This document shows positions 12,601 to 21,290 of a stretch of DNA of 64,000 nucleotides, in pieces. The notes under the pieces were generated by a model that made no database searches, was not told where the DNA came from, and worked only from the letters and a program-made list of their open reading frames with translations. The position numbers were made by a program, and so were the translations under genes. Position 1 is the stretch's first letter, and every line of letters starts with the position of its first letter. Source of the stretch: Protula sp. h YS-2021 (taxonomy: Eukaryota > Annelida > Polychaeta > Sabellida > Serpulidae); contig OX457027.1 of NCBI GenBank assembly GCA_949752745.1, positions 12,379,593 through 12,443,592 of the forward strand. The letters are read 5' to 3'.

Positions 12601-15600
12601 CCCTCTCATTTCCCCCTCCCCCTCTACTCGCAACCCCCTCTCCCCCTCACCTCTTCCCCCTCCCCTCTCCCCTCCCCTCTCACCTCCCCTGCAATCTGCC
12701 AAGAGATAGTAAATTGTTTTAAAAATGCACATTTCCAAAAAAAAAGAAGAAGAAGCAAAAACAAACAAACAAAACAAAAAAACAACGTCTTAAATGAAAC
12801 AGAACCGGAGTTTACCAAAAAAATGTCGAGCAGGTACCTGCAGATTTTCTGACACTAATCAACTGCGTATGGCAGAAATTAGAAGCGCCCACGTCTGATC
12901 GTTGTCTGGCTCAAATTGCTCAAAAAAAATCAAAACCAACAGCAATTGTTATTTTGGGTTGTAGTAAGAGAACGCTGCAGGGGAGGAAGGATTTTAAAGA
13001 ACTTAATCCGTTGCAGATTTTTTGTAAACTTTTTTTTTTAACCGCCAAGGAGTAAATAGCCGTCATAAAGTGCGTGCGAAATTGAGGGAGAGGACGGAGG
13101 GGGCGGGGGGGGATGCGGAGGCGGGGGGTTCTGGAGCTGTGTACAATCAGTGGGTGACGCCACATGTTTTGCGTACAGAGATAGGTAAAAAAAAAAGCGG
13201 TCGCAGTTTTTACGGACGTATCTTATGGATGGCTTCTGAGCGTGTACTGGCACACAGATTCACCTTTTCTTGGAAGAAGCGTGTCCAATCAAGTGCCGAC
13301 TCGAGCGCCTTCCTATTTGTGTCGGCGAATGGGGCGAAGCTCCGACTGTTCGTCGTCTTTCGTCTTCTCATAGAAACCCATAGTTCCATAGGTCGGCGGA
13401 GAAAACGTCACAACTGCCAAAACGTCGATGAACAAAACGTCAAAACTGCCTAAAGGTCGACGGACAAAAACATCAAAACTGCCTAAAGGTCGGCGGACAA
13501 AACGTCAAAACTGCCTAAAGTTCGGCGGATAAAACGGCACATCTGCAAAACGGTTGGCGGCCAAAACGTCACATCTGCAAAAAGGTCGGCGGACAAAACA
13601 TCAAAAGTGCCTAAAGGTCGGCGGATAAAACGTCACATCTGGAAAAAGGTCGGCGGACAAAACGTCACAGCTGACACAGGTCGACGAACGAAACATCAAA
13701 ACTGCCTAAAGTTCGACGGACAAAACATCAAAACTGCCAAAAGGTCGGCGGACAAAACGTCACAACTGCCACAGGTCGATGGATAAAACGTCGACAGTGA
13801 AAATGACGATGGTCAGAACGGGGTAAAATGTAAACCTCGGCTAACTAAATGTTGGCTGAGGCAGGCACATCTTCTGATAAACGTAACTAAGTGAACTTAA
13901 TCAGTTCTAACTTCTGACAGTCGGCGTTTTATTCCTCAACACTTTGACCGTCGACATTTTGTTACGATAACGTATTTTATTGGAAAAAAGTGGCAGGGCC
14001 ACCAGTGGTTGCACTTAGTATGCCTATATCAACCTTAAAACTGCGTGTCCACTGGTTAGGCTTGAAAATTTGATAATTGCTTATACATATGTATATATGT
14101 ATGTCTACAGTATAGTATGTCTACAGTATGGATATAATATATATAATATAAATAAGATATCAAACATTTTTTGTTAGGCTTTCCCGGAATAGACTACCAA
14201 TGATCAAAATCTCACAGAAATCAATAATGCTTCATTTTTCTTATAAAGGTGAAAGTAAGTTAAACAATGTAAATTCTTGTTTTTTGTCGAAAGGAAAATA
14301 AAAATATTGAAAATTTGGATTTGCATTTGGTTGTTTATTAAAATGTCGGTAGTTTCATTTGTATTTTCAATTTTTTACATTTTTACGATTTATAAGGCAA
14401 GAAAATAAGTTGTTTATATAGCATGCAACATAAAGTGATGAAGTAATGAAAAAATATCGATTTCTGTGACATTCGATTTATCGGTAGTCTATTCCGGAAT
14501 AGCCTACCAGAAAATATCTGGTTTCTTATTTGCTTCAGAGTTCTTATTTGAAATAATACGGTGTTATATATATATATATATATAACACCGTATAGATATA
14601 TTCTGTTGCAGATTTTACAGCTCAAGGTGGATGCTTTACAACAAGAAATCGACCGCCTTAAGGAGAAAAATGATATTCTCACAGAGTCAACTAAAAACCA
14701 AATGGCAGGTATAGAACTACACTTAAGGTAGAATGATCATAAAAGTGTTCATAAACAAAAATATCCGATATATAGGAAGATTAAAAAATTAGTGGTCGGA
14801 CCAGTCTCTGATTAGTCGATCAATTAATCGATTTGGGCATAATCGATTATCTTTCTGCGCAATCGATTCATTCGAAATTCTGAATTGATGGCAATTCAAA
14901 ACTGGAATTATTTTCATAAACTTCTTAAAACTAGAATAATCGATTAACTGATCGATTGTCGTTTATTTTTATTTCCATTAATCGATTGCCGTTTTATGTC
15001 GATTCCAACCACTATTCAAAATCATTTAAACTAAATGGGATCATAGCAGGATTTCAGTGATTTTAAAATTAAATAATACACAGTGCGTGACGTAAAATAT
15101 TGTACAGCCTAACCGTCATTTCTATGACAGGCCGTATTTTCCTTGTCTCTTGATTGGCTGGATGTCTGGACGCAGTTTGTTCGTCTGTCAACTTGGACTT
15201 ATGGACAATTTAATTGACCAAAAGTTACTCTAGTTTGCTGAGGGGTTCTCTGGACCACCACCCCTTCCGACTCGCCACCCCAACCCCTTCCACGCCACCC
15301 ACCTCAGGCCATTTCTCTTAAAACTATTTAGCGTGAGATTTGCCACCTTGTGCATTGAAAATCTGTGTAAAGGAGGTGTACGATATCGCATTTTTTCTTA
15401 AGCAGGCCGAGAATTTGCCAAAATATGTGTAAAATTTGCACACTTAACAAACTGTAAGGCCCAGCCAATTATCGACATCGCAAGAAATAAACAAGACAGC
15501 CTACACAGAAATAAACACGACAGCCTACACAGAAATAAACACGACAGCCTTTCCAGAAAAAATAAGCCCGACAACCTACACAGAAATCAAAACGACAGCC

Positions 15601-18600
15601 AACGCCGAAATAAACACGACAGCCTACATAGAAATAAAAACGACAGCCTACACAGAAATAAACGCGACAGCCTACACAGAAATAAACACGACAGCCTACA
15701 CAGAAATATACACTACAGCCTACACAGAAATATACACTACAGGCTACACAAAAATAAACACGACAGCCTACACAGAAATAAACACGACAGCCTTTCCAGA
15801 AAAAATAAGCCCGACAACCTACACAGAAATCAAAACGACAGCCAACGCCGAAATAAACACGACAGCCTACATAGAAATAAAAACGACAGCCTACACAGAA
15901 ATAAACGCGACAGCCTACACAGAAATAAACACGACAGCCTACACAGAAATATACACTACAGCCTACACAGAAATATACACTACAGGCTACACAAAAATAA
16001 ACACGACAGCCTACACAGAAATAAACACGACAGCCTGCACAGAAATAAACATGACAGCCTTTCCAGAAAAAATAAGCACGACAACCTACACAGAAATAAA
16101 AACGACAGCGAACGCAGAAATAAACACGACAGCCTACACAGAAATAAACACGACAGCCAACACAGAAATAAACACAACCTACATAGAAATAAACACGACA
16201 GCCTACATAGAAATAAAAACGACAGCCTACACAGAAATAAATACGACAGCCTACACAGAAATAAACACGACAGCCAACACAGAAATAAACACAACCTACA
16301 CATAAATAAACACGACAGCATACACAGAAATAAACACGACAGCCAACACAGAAAAAACAAAAACGACAACCAACACAGAAATAAACACGACACCCTACAC
16401 AGAAATAAACACGGCAGCCCACAAAAAAATAAACACGATAGCCAACAGAAATAAACAAGACAGCCTACACAAAAATAAACACGACAGCCTACACAAAAAT
16501 AAACACGACAGCCTACACAGAAATAAACACGACAGCTCACACAAAAAGAAACAAGACAGCCTACAAAGAAATAAACACGACAGCCTACACAGAAATAAAC
16601 ATGACAGCCTACACAGAAATAAACACGACAGCCTACACAGAAATATACACTACAGCCTACACAGAAATATACACTACAGCCTACACAGAAATAAACACGA
16701 CAGCCTACACAGAAATAAACACGACAGCCTACACCTTGCCGAAATTTTATAGTTAAACTATTTTCTGACTGCCGATTCTTCGCTTTATCGATTTCTTTGC
16801 CCAAATTTGTACACGCAGGTTCGCACCCAAAGCCTGGGGCTGCAGGTCATCACACCCTGTTTCGCGTATGAAATGCTGGTGCATCAAATAAGACAGCTAA
16901 AAATGATCCATTTCAGGCCCTTTTCTTCTGCGATGCTTTTGCCAGAGAAAAAAAGGTGCATGTTATTTCGAAATGTCAGCTTACTTAGGAGCTATCTAAA
17001 CTCCTGGAGAAAATACGTAAATTAAATTGTCGTGAAGAAAAGTCTCAGTTCCTTTCATGAATAATTGTATTTTAAGGCCAAATTCGATAAGAATGGAAGA
17101 GTGGTAGAATTCTATTTTGTTGTTGCCAGGTCTGAAGTGAATTCTTTTGTGCTGAAAACAAATGTCACACATTTACATCAGGCAAATGAAAGGAAGTAAG
17201 AGAGTATAAATAGCACGCGGTTTGTGCGTTTATTTTGGCCTGCAGGAAGTTTCTATTAATGGTGTTAATAGTCACAGACATCGAGGGTGGGGGTGAGGGG
17301 GGTTGGGGTGAGGGGGATTGGGATGTAGGGATATGTCTTTTCTTATAGTTTGAGGCCATTCGAAATGAGAGAAAAAAAAGTAGGAATGACGTCATTAGCT
17401 TTTATTCTTGTTTAATTTTCCCTTTGACCTTTATTGGCCAATTTCTAGATTTCAAGGGTCTCCCCTAAGTGGCATAAAAGTCTGCTTTTGGGCTGGAGGC
17501 TTAGAGGCAAAATAGACGCGGATTAGACATCAAATAAAAGCCCCGGCTCTTAAAAGGCTGTTTTTCACTTGATTCTGTTAGGGGGGTACTTTGAGCGTGG
17601 TGTATCAGGGGGCGACTTGAAAGTCGGGGTGGGGTGGGGTGGGGGGGGGGGGGGAGCTTGTAAGAAAGGGCGAGGGCTGTGCGTGATAGACACTGGCTCT
17701 GACGCAAGTCCTGCATGTGTCATGTGCGTGCGAAAGCCGATTTTCTTTCGCTCCTTTTCTCCCAAAAGGCCAATCTTGTTAATTCTGGCGAATTTTGGGT
17801 GGGCGAGTTGAGGAAGGGGGAGGGGGGTGGGTAGGACTCTTTTTGTCTCCAGTTACTTTTAAAATCAGAGGCAAATAGTTCGCGAAGTGCGTAAAACATT
17901 ACGCCGAACTGGGCGGAAGTTGTCCCTAATTCCCGCGAAGCTCCGCAGTGGCCAAAGAACGTCCAGAGAAGAGCAATGCTTCAACTCTTATTATTGTTAT
18001 TTTTACTTGGCCTTGACCTTTGAAGGCAGATGTTTTGTTGTGCTAAATTAGGGCTGATTCCTAGACTGAAGATGAGAAAAGGTATATTTCCCGTGACTGC
18101 CTTATCACCATGCTGACAACCAACCGCTTCTAACGTACAGGCGTAGTGATTTCGGCGTCCTGCTGTCGTCAGAGGGTTAAAAATAGGTCGGTAGGAGAAA
18201 ATGAAAAGACATGTTGTCCTCAGCAAATAATGGGACCGCTTCATCTACTTTGTATTCTTCATGAATTTTTGCTCCAACTTTCAATAGATTACGTTTTAAA
18301 ATGTAGAAAAATCTTAAATATATAATATAGTTATTCCGTTTTTTTCTCTATTTTTAGAACTACAGCGTTTGCAGTATGTTGATGACAAAGGACAGAACTT
18401 GACGGAAGAAGTGAAAGCCTTAGAGCAGCACAACAAAGAATTGCAATTCAAAATCGCCAAAATGAACGAAGAGGCCGCACAAAATGGCGCGAAAGAGCAA
18501 GCAGACGTTCTCGAGGTACTCCGCGCCAAATTGACTAAACTGCTTGGTGAGAAATCCGCGTGGGAGGCGCGAGAATCGGAATATTTCCAAACCATGGACG

Positions 18601-18971
18601 ATCTACGAAGTGAGAATCTGCGGCTAAAACGCGCGCTTACAGACTCGGAGCGCATGCGCACGGAGATGCACGAGCAACTAGACGAAGTCCTTCTGGAGCT
18701 GCTCAAGCTGAAGAAACAGCTAGCCAGCCGGGACAAGGAGAAGGAGAACTTCAAGGAATTTATCCAAATGAAACGTGAGTTGAATCTACTGCAAGAAGAG
18801 AATGAAATGCTAAAAGCAAAGACACAAAAGGGATCGGGAAAGAAGCAGAAGAGTGGTCAGTTGCCGAGTTTGACGTCAGATGGCGGCACCACGTACAAGA
18901 GACTGGATTCCGGCGGCAAGGACAAAATCAAACAGCCTCCCTCCTATGCCAACCTGTTTGGGAAATCTTAA
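3735..18971 (+). CDS. coiled-coil protein gene, 3' part (five exons)
   Basis: Exons at 3735-3797, 7028-7123, 10047-10082 (less certain), 14612-14708 and 18358-18971 join in one frame. Junction phases are 0, 0, 0 and 1, and all introns are GT-AG. Together they encode about 301 C-terminal residues. The product is highly charged with Leu, Ile and Met at heptad-like spacing, as expected of a long alpha-helical coiled coil. There is no signal peptide or membrane segment in this part. The last about 50 residues lose coiled-coil character and become basic and Ser/Gly-rich (GSGKKQKSG, then PPSYANLFGKS and the stop). The 5' end is not seen, so full length and start are unknown. I do not recognise the family. 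A structural or ciliary coiled-coil protein is possible but unproven. Introns of 2.9-4.5 kb are filled with satellites. Confidence 0.75.
3798..4207. repeat. intron start with ~80 bp duplication
   Basis: Two diverged copies of a segment containing gaattgttgatcggggg and gatagtct are at about 3999-4040 and 4047-4100. A G-run follows at 4119-4136. Confidence 0.6.
4208..5535. repeat. 32 bp satellite carrying an ETS-type motif
   Basis: About 40 copies of a 32 bp unit that reads ccacttccggtaatgtca then gtgcgatgtggatg. Variants (tagatt/ggatg, cttcatg, gcgatcgatg) recur in blocks, so larger segments of several units have also been duplicated (for example 4600-4790, 5060-5240 and 5360-5520). Most copies contain cttccggt, whose complement ACCGGAAG is the core of the ETS-family binding consensus. 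The array lies in an intron of the coiled-coil gene. Confidence 0.95.
5645..5790. repeat. acatgttgtttac short tandem repeat
   Basis: Irregular copies of a 12-20 bp unit (acatgttgtttacac). It ends a few bases before the assembly gap. Confidence 0.8.
5814..6013. other. assembly gap (200 N)
   Basis: Exactly 200 N, the usual placeholder for a gap of unknown size. The last 11 bases before the gap (gaatcgcatta) are also the first 11 bases after it, so the two contigs may overlap and the real missing length may be zero or small. Confidence 0.95.
6455..6585. repeat. tandem duplication with CCAAT boxes
   Basis: Two copies of a ~70 bp segment, each with gggtaaa.gct, ctgattggtcgattcc and atttttca.tgttg. 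ATTGG is an inverted CCAAT box. Nothing shows that it is used. Confidence 0.7.
6730..7000. repeat. GTT/GTC trinucleotide microsatellite
   Basis: A degenerate run of gttgtcgtc triplets with a longer internal duplication. It ends just before the acceptor of the next exon. The Val-rich open frame is an artefact of the repeat. Confidence 0.9.
7028..7123 (+). CDS. coiled-coil gene, exon b
   Basis: Acceptor actgttgcag, donor atcaag/gtggta, 32 codons, phase 0 at both ends. The peptide starts LLEQLQQERNRQAQQQEQLA and ends HEEQIK. It is Gln- and Glu-rich with leucines at helical spacing and continues the coil from the exon at 3735. Confidence 0.75.
7204..7280. repeat. (TTA)n microsatellite
   Basis: About 25 tta triplets with one gat interruption. 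Confidence 0.95.
7285..7525. repeat. 20 bp minisatellite
   Basis: About 12 degenerate copies of cgcttctgtaatgtatacat. The array is intronic. Confidence 0.85.
7526..8250. other. intron sequence, little structure
   Basis: AT-rich, with three copies of a 20 bp motif (tagaaatcgtgttacctt) at about 8000-8060. No exon was seen. Confidence 0.5.
8251..8646. repeat. 24 bp minisatellite
   Basis: About 16 copies of a 24 bp unit (gtgactttacagccgtac then ggcgga). Because 24 is a multiple of three, long repetitive frames appear on both strands (TLQPYGGV, AVKSLRRT). A C-run follows at 8672-8689. Confidence 0.95.
9141..9650. repeat. 50 bp minisatellite
   Basis: Ten copies with an exact 50 bp period, containing ctgggaccacatctcc, gtagtcatcctacgacac and agtccttgtttgtg. 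Copies differ at only a few positions, mainly the 4 bases before gtagtcat. A (GA)n run follows at 9655-9682. Confidence 0.95.
9683..10046. other. intron sequence
   Basis: AT-rich with a poly-A run at 9963-9981. It ends in a T-rich tract before the possible acceptor at 10046. Confidence 0.5.
10047..10082 (+). CDS. coiled-coil gene, possible micro-exon
   Basis: The acceptor tgtttttaaag is followed by 12 codons (YQLLSDSDAKNK) and the donor AAG/gttaag. Both ends are phase 0, so it fits between the neighbouring exons without breaking the frame. It is short and has a T-rich rather than classical acceptor, so it may be fortuitous. Skipping it would also leave the frame intact. Confidence 0.4.
10083..10554. 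other. intron sequence with C-run
   Basis: A C-rich stretch at 10176-10202 and an (aaat)n run at 10427-10470. No exon was seen. Confidence 0.5.
10555..10912. repeat. 23 bp minisatellite
   Basis: About 15 copies of a 22-24 bp unit (gtgctgacacgtgtgg then tcgtaaa), alternating between cgtgtgg, cgggtgg and cggggtgg versions. Confidence 0.95.
10913..11580. other. intron sequence
   Basis: G-rich at 11037-11060 and C-rich at 11106-11138, otherwise unremarkable. Confidence 0.5.
11581..12078. repeat. 18 bp minisatellite
   Basis: About 25 copies of tagagcattgacatgttg with substitutions and small deletions. Its complement gives Cys- and Thr-rich frames that are not genes. Confidence 0.9.
12185..12340. 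repeat. short array, ~40 bp unit
   Basis: Four partial copies containing ctgtttccatagatacac and gttatacaggtatag. Confidence 0.8.
12373..12692. repeat. 320 bp polypyrimidine tract
   Basis: Almost only C and T, made of ctctccccctcacctc-like units with isolated A. Long homopyrimidine mirror-like DNA of this kind can adopt triplex structures (known chemistry). An A-rich stretch follows at 12720-12785. Confidence 0.9.
12693..13384. other. intron sequence
   Basis: Contains an A-rich run and a G-rich stretch at 13093-13130. No exon was recognised. Confidence 0.5.
13385..13800. repeat. ~31 bp minisatellite
   Basis: About 13 degenerate copies containing ggtcggcggacaaaacgtc and a variable aactgcc or catctgc part. 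Confidence 0.9.
14180..14515. mobile_element. MITE-like inverted repeat element
   Basis: The segment ggaatagactaccaatg through tcacagaaatc (about 14184-14222) is repeated inverted at about 14453-14497. The outer right end is itself a near-palindrome built around attccggaat. Size and lack of coding fit a small non-autonomous DNA transposon. Exact ends and target duplication are unclear. Confidence 0.5.
14556..14593. repeat. perfect 38 bp palindrome
   Basis: Every base pairs around the centre between 14574 and 14575. The arms read atacggtgttatatatata and its complement. It lies 18 bases before an exon start, so in RNA it would form a hairpin over the branch point and pyrimidine tract region. 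Confidence 0.95.
14612..14708 (+). CDS. coiled-coil gene, exon d
   Basis: Acceptor ttctgttgcag, donor ggcag/gtatag. There are 32 codons plus one base (phase 0 in, phase 1 out). The peptide begins ILQLKVDALQQEIDRLKEKN, a clear heptad pattern with Leu/Val/Ile at core positions. Confidence 0.8.
14791..15014. mobile_element. hAT-like MITE
   Basis: Ends agtggtcgga and its near-complement tccaaccact. The interior is rich in aatcgatta motifs in both orientations. The length of about 224 bp and these termini resemble small hAT-derived MITEs. A flanking AT-rich duplication (ttaaaaaat/attcaaaat) is imperfect. Confidence 0.5.
15015..15474. other. intron sequence
   Basis: AT-rich with a C-rich patch at 15255-15305. 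No exon was recognised. Confidence 0.5.
15475..16735. repeat. 24 bp satellite with higher-order duplication
   Basis: About 52 copies of a 24 bp unit (acagcctacacagaaata then aacacg). A block holding the unusual unit cctttccagaaaaaataag is present three times (about 15548, 15789 and 16058), showing duplication of ~240-270 bp segments on top of the basic unit. The Cys/Val/Tyr-rich minus-strand frames are by-products of a stop-free unit. Confidence 0.95.
16736..18357. other. last intron, remaining part
   Basis: G-rich patches at 17286-17325, 17610-17656 and 17812-17835. It ends in a T-rich tract and acceptor tatttttag at 18357. No further exon was seen. Confidence 0.5.
18358..18971 (+). CDS. 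coiled-coil gene, last exon
   Basis: Acceptor ctatttttag. The first two bases complete a split Glu codon from the previous exon. There are 203 residues and then TAA. Residues from LQRLQYVDDKGQNL to about EENEMLKAKTQ are strongly coiled-coil (EVKALEQHNKELQFKIAK, LLELLKLKKQL). After that come a Lys/Gly/Ser-rich linker and the tail ending YANLFGKS. This is the best-supported exon of the gene, being long, GC-richer than its surroundings and free of stops. Confidence 0.85.
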
Positions 18972-20402
18972 CACAGTGAGAAGAGCTAAGAGAGCAGATT
19001 TCTCTGTGTATGTGTGACGGCGACACGCAGTCGATTGCGGCCAGTCGCTTTTCGGTACCGGATGGCGAATGGGTTTGGGGGAGGGGGAGGGGGGGAGGAG
19101 GAGGGGGGCGGAATGCTTGTTGTACGTCTTGTCGCGAGGGCGTCGAGGACAATTCGTGCGCCACCGACGCATGCGCAGATGACGCGACTCGGCGGATGTC
19201 ACGTGACGTGGTTGACGTCACATGACCCGGTTGACGTCTCGTGACCCGGTTGACGTTTGTTTTACGTACAATTATTCACAGATGAACCCAAGTGGATTTT
19301 GACAGTTTTTTAATGGCTTAATTTGTTTCAAGCCTCGGTAGTAACCACAAGGCATCTTCCGAAATATTTTGATTTTCCAAGAATTCCTCACTTAATATTA
19401 CAGATGCTTTATTTATTTATTTTTATTACTTTCGAATTTTGTTTACATTTGCATGATGAATTGAGTAATTGCTAAAACGAGTAATGTTTTTAATCCCACC
19501 CTCTATCTCGAATCCCCCTCCCCCTTCCCGCCCGTCCCCCCTCCCCCCTCCCACACCCCCCTCTGATTCTATGCGTGTGTTCATAGTGAGTGTGCGATGT
19601 TCCGTTGTGTGTACATAAGCGAAATCCACATCCGGTGATGTCAACTGGGACACAGAGCGAACTGTTGTGCCGGTGTAACCTGTGTGTACACGTGTCAGAA
19701 CCTGAACTTTGCAAAAATACTCACTGAAAGTATTTCATATTTATTTTATTTATAAAATCGTTTGTCTTCCCATCACGCGGGCCAGCGCAGTGGCCGAATG
19801 TCACCTTTTTTCCTGTGCAAAGTATGCGAAGTTACCCCCAATTCTCATGTACTACTTAGCCCCATATAGGGACTCCTAGACCTGGCCGACATCAACTCGT
19901 GTTTTGATTGGTTGACACAGACGAGATTATCGCGCAGTACGGGACTGTGATTAGGGTTATGATTGGTTGATACCTACGGGATTATCGGGCAGCACGGGAG
20001 TGAAATTAAGCTTTGTACTGACCGTAGAACTGGTATTACTGTGTCACCTTAAAAGACTTATGATGGGGAATGGGTGCGTATTTGTAGGAACCTTGCACGG
20101 GCGCATGTTTTGTCTTCTGTGTTATTGTCTGCCAGTTGTTCCTGTCCGCTTCGTGAAAGGATGGTTCCAGCAAAATTGTCGAAATTATGGCCCTCTGAAA
20201 TTTTAATCTATCAGGCCTTTCTTTACAACAGATGTCACAAAGAATCGAGTGACGTGCCATCCCAGAACTGCATATCATTTTCAATTCCGAATGCTTGAAC
20301 GTATAGGCGCTGGCTGAGGGCATTGCATCTCTGATGCCTATGTTTTTTTTTTCTTGGAAGGGCAGTTGTAAGCAGTCAACTCTTCACAGTCACAGGCTGC
20401 AT
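18972..20402. other. 3' flank of the coiled-coil gene
   Basis: Presumed 3' untranslated and intergenic DNA. It contains a G-rich run (19079-19110), three ~21 bp copies of ggttgacgtcacatgaccc (19190-19255), a C-rich run (19512-19562) and a ~60 bp tandem duplication with tgattggttga and gagattatcg (about 19900-19995). No clear polyadenylation site could be assigned. Confidence 0.45.
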
Positions 20403-20492
20403 GTGCGCGCGTGTGTGTGTGTGCGCGCGTGTGTGTGTGCGCGTGTGTGTGTGTGCGCGCGCGTGTGTGTGTACGCGCGCGCGTGTGTGTCA
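20403..20492. repeat. alternating GT/GC microsatellite
   Basis: Strict purine-pyrimidine alternation (gtgtgcgcgcgtgtg and similar) for about 90 bases, the classic Z-DNA-prone composition. Confidence 0.9.
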
Positions 20493-21290
20493 GTTTTTAC
20501 AGTTTATGGGCTGCGTGTGTGTGTATGGGGTGGAGGTGGGGTTAGGGAGGCATGGTTAGAAAAAAAAGACCCCTCCTTCCTTAGTCCATGCAGAATTCTT
20601 GTAGCCAACAATATGGCGTTGTGACGGAATGAAAAAGGTAACTGTAGTTGTTTTATTTTCAAATATGCAATAAAGAAGACCGTCAAGTGACGGTGCCCAG
20701 ATGCCGTCAGAGTAAAAATAGACGAACTGGCACTGCGATTTTAGCAAATAAACCCGGCGAACATTTGGTGAAAATTTTAATTCTGTTATTAAATATTCAT
20801 TTCGTTCTGGGCTGTAAATTCTAGTTTGTGTTCATTCCGCCAACGGCATCACATCTGAATGAGATGAGAAGGTACCTTAATGACGTGCAGCTTGCTCAAG
20901 TCGACGTGAAGGCAAACTATCCACACTGACAAGATTGTCGATGGACAATGACCAAGCTCACGAATGCTGATGTCAAAATTTATGACATATGAGTATAACC
21001 TGTAACCACAGTATAACCTTAACCACAACATCAAGACAGTAAGGCTGTGTAACTTAGCATCACTCCAGATTGTAATACAAAAAGAGTTTACCGCCAATAT
21101 ATCCGCCACTTTTTGTCCGATGTTTGATTCTCTTCGCTGGACTATTTGAACACAGCAAATACAGTTGTATGGTCGGAATAGTTGTAGGTGCACTACTACA
21201 ATATGTGAGGAGAAAATCTGTATAGGATTTGAAATGTGTGTGCTTACCTGTTCGTCGGAGTTGTGCATACAAGACTTAGATCATATAGCC
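20493..21290. other. intergenic, nothing recognised
   Basis: No exon or repeat family was recognised. Confidence 0.45.

Noticed and set aside
12319..12852. Pro/Ser/Leu-rich frame
   Set aside because: By-product of the polypyrimidine tract.
15469..16804. A 329-codon Cys/Val/Tyr-rich frame resembling a repetitive protein
   Set aside because: Generated by the 24 bp satellite. Units vary without sparing codon positions, and it lies in an intron of a gene on the opposite strand.
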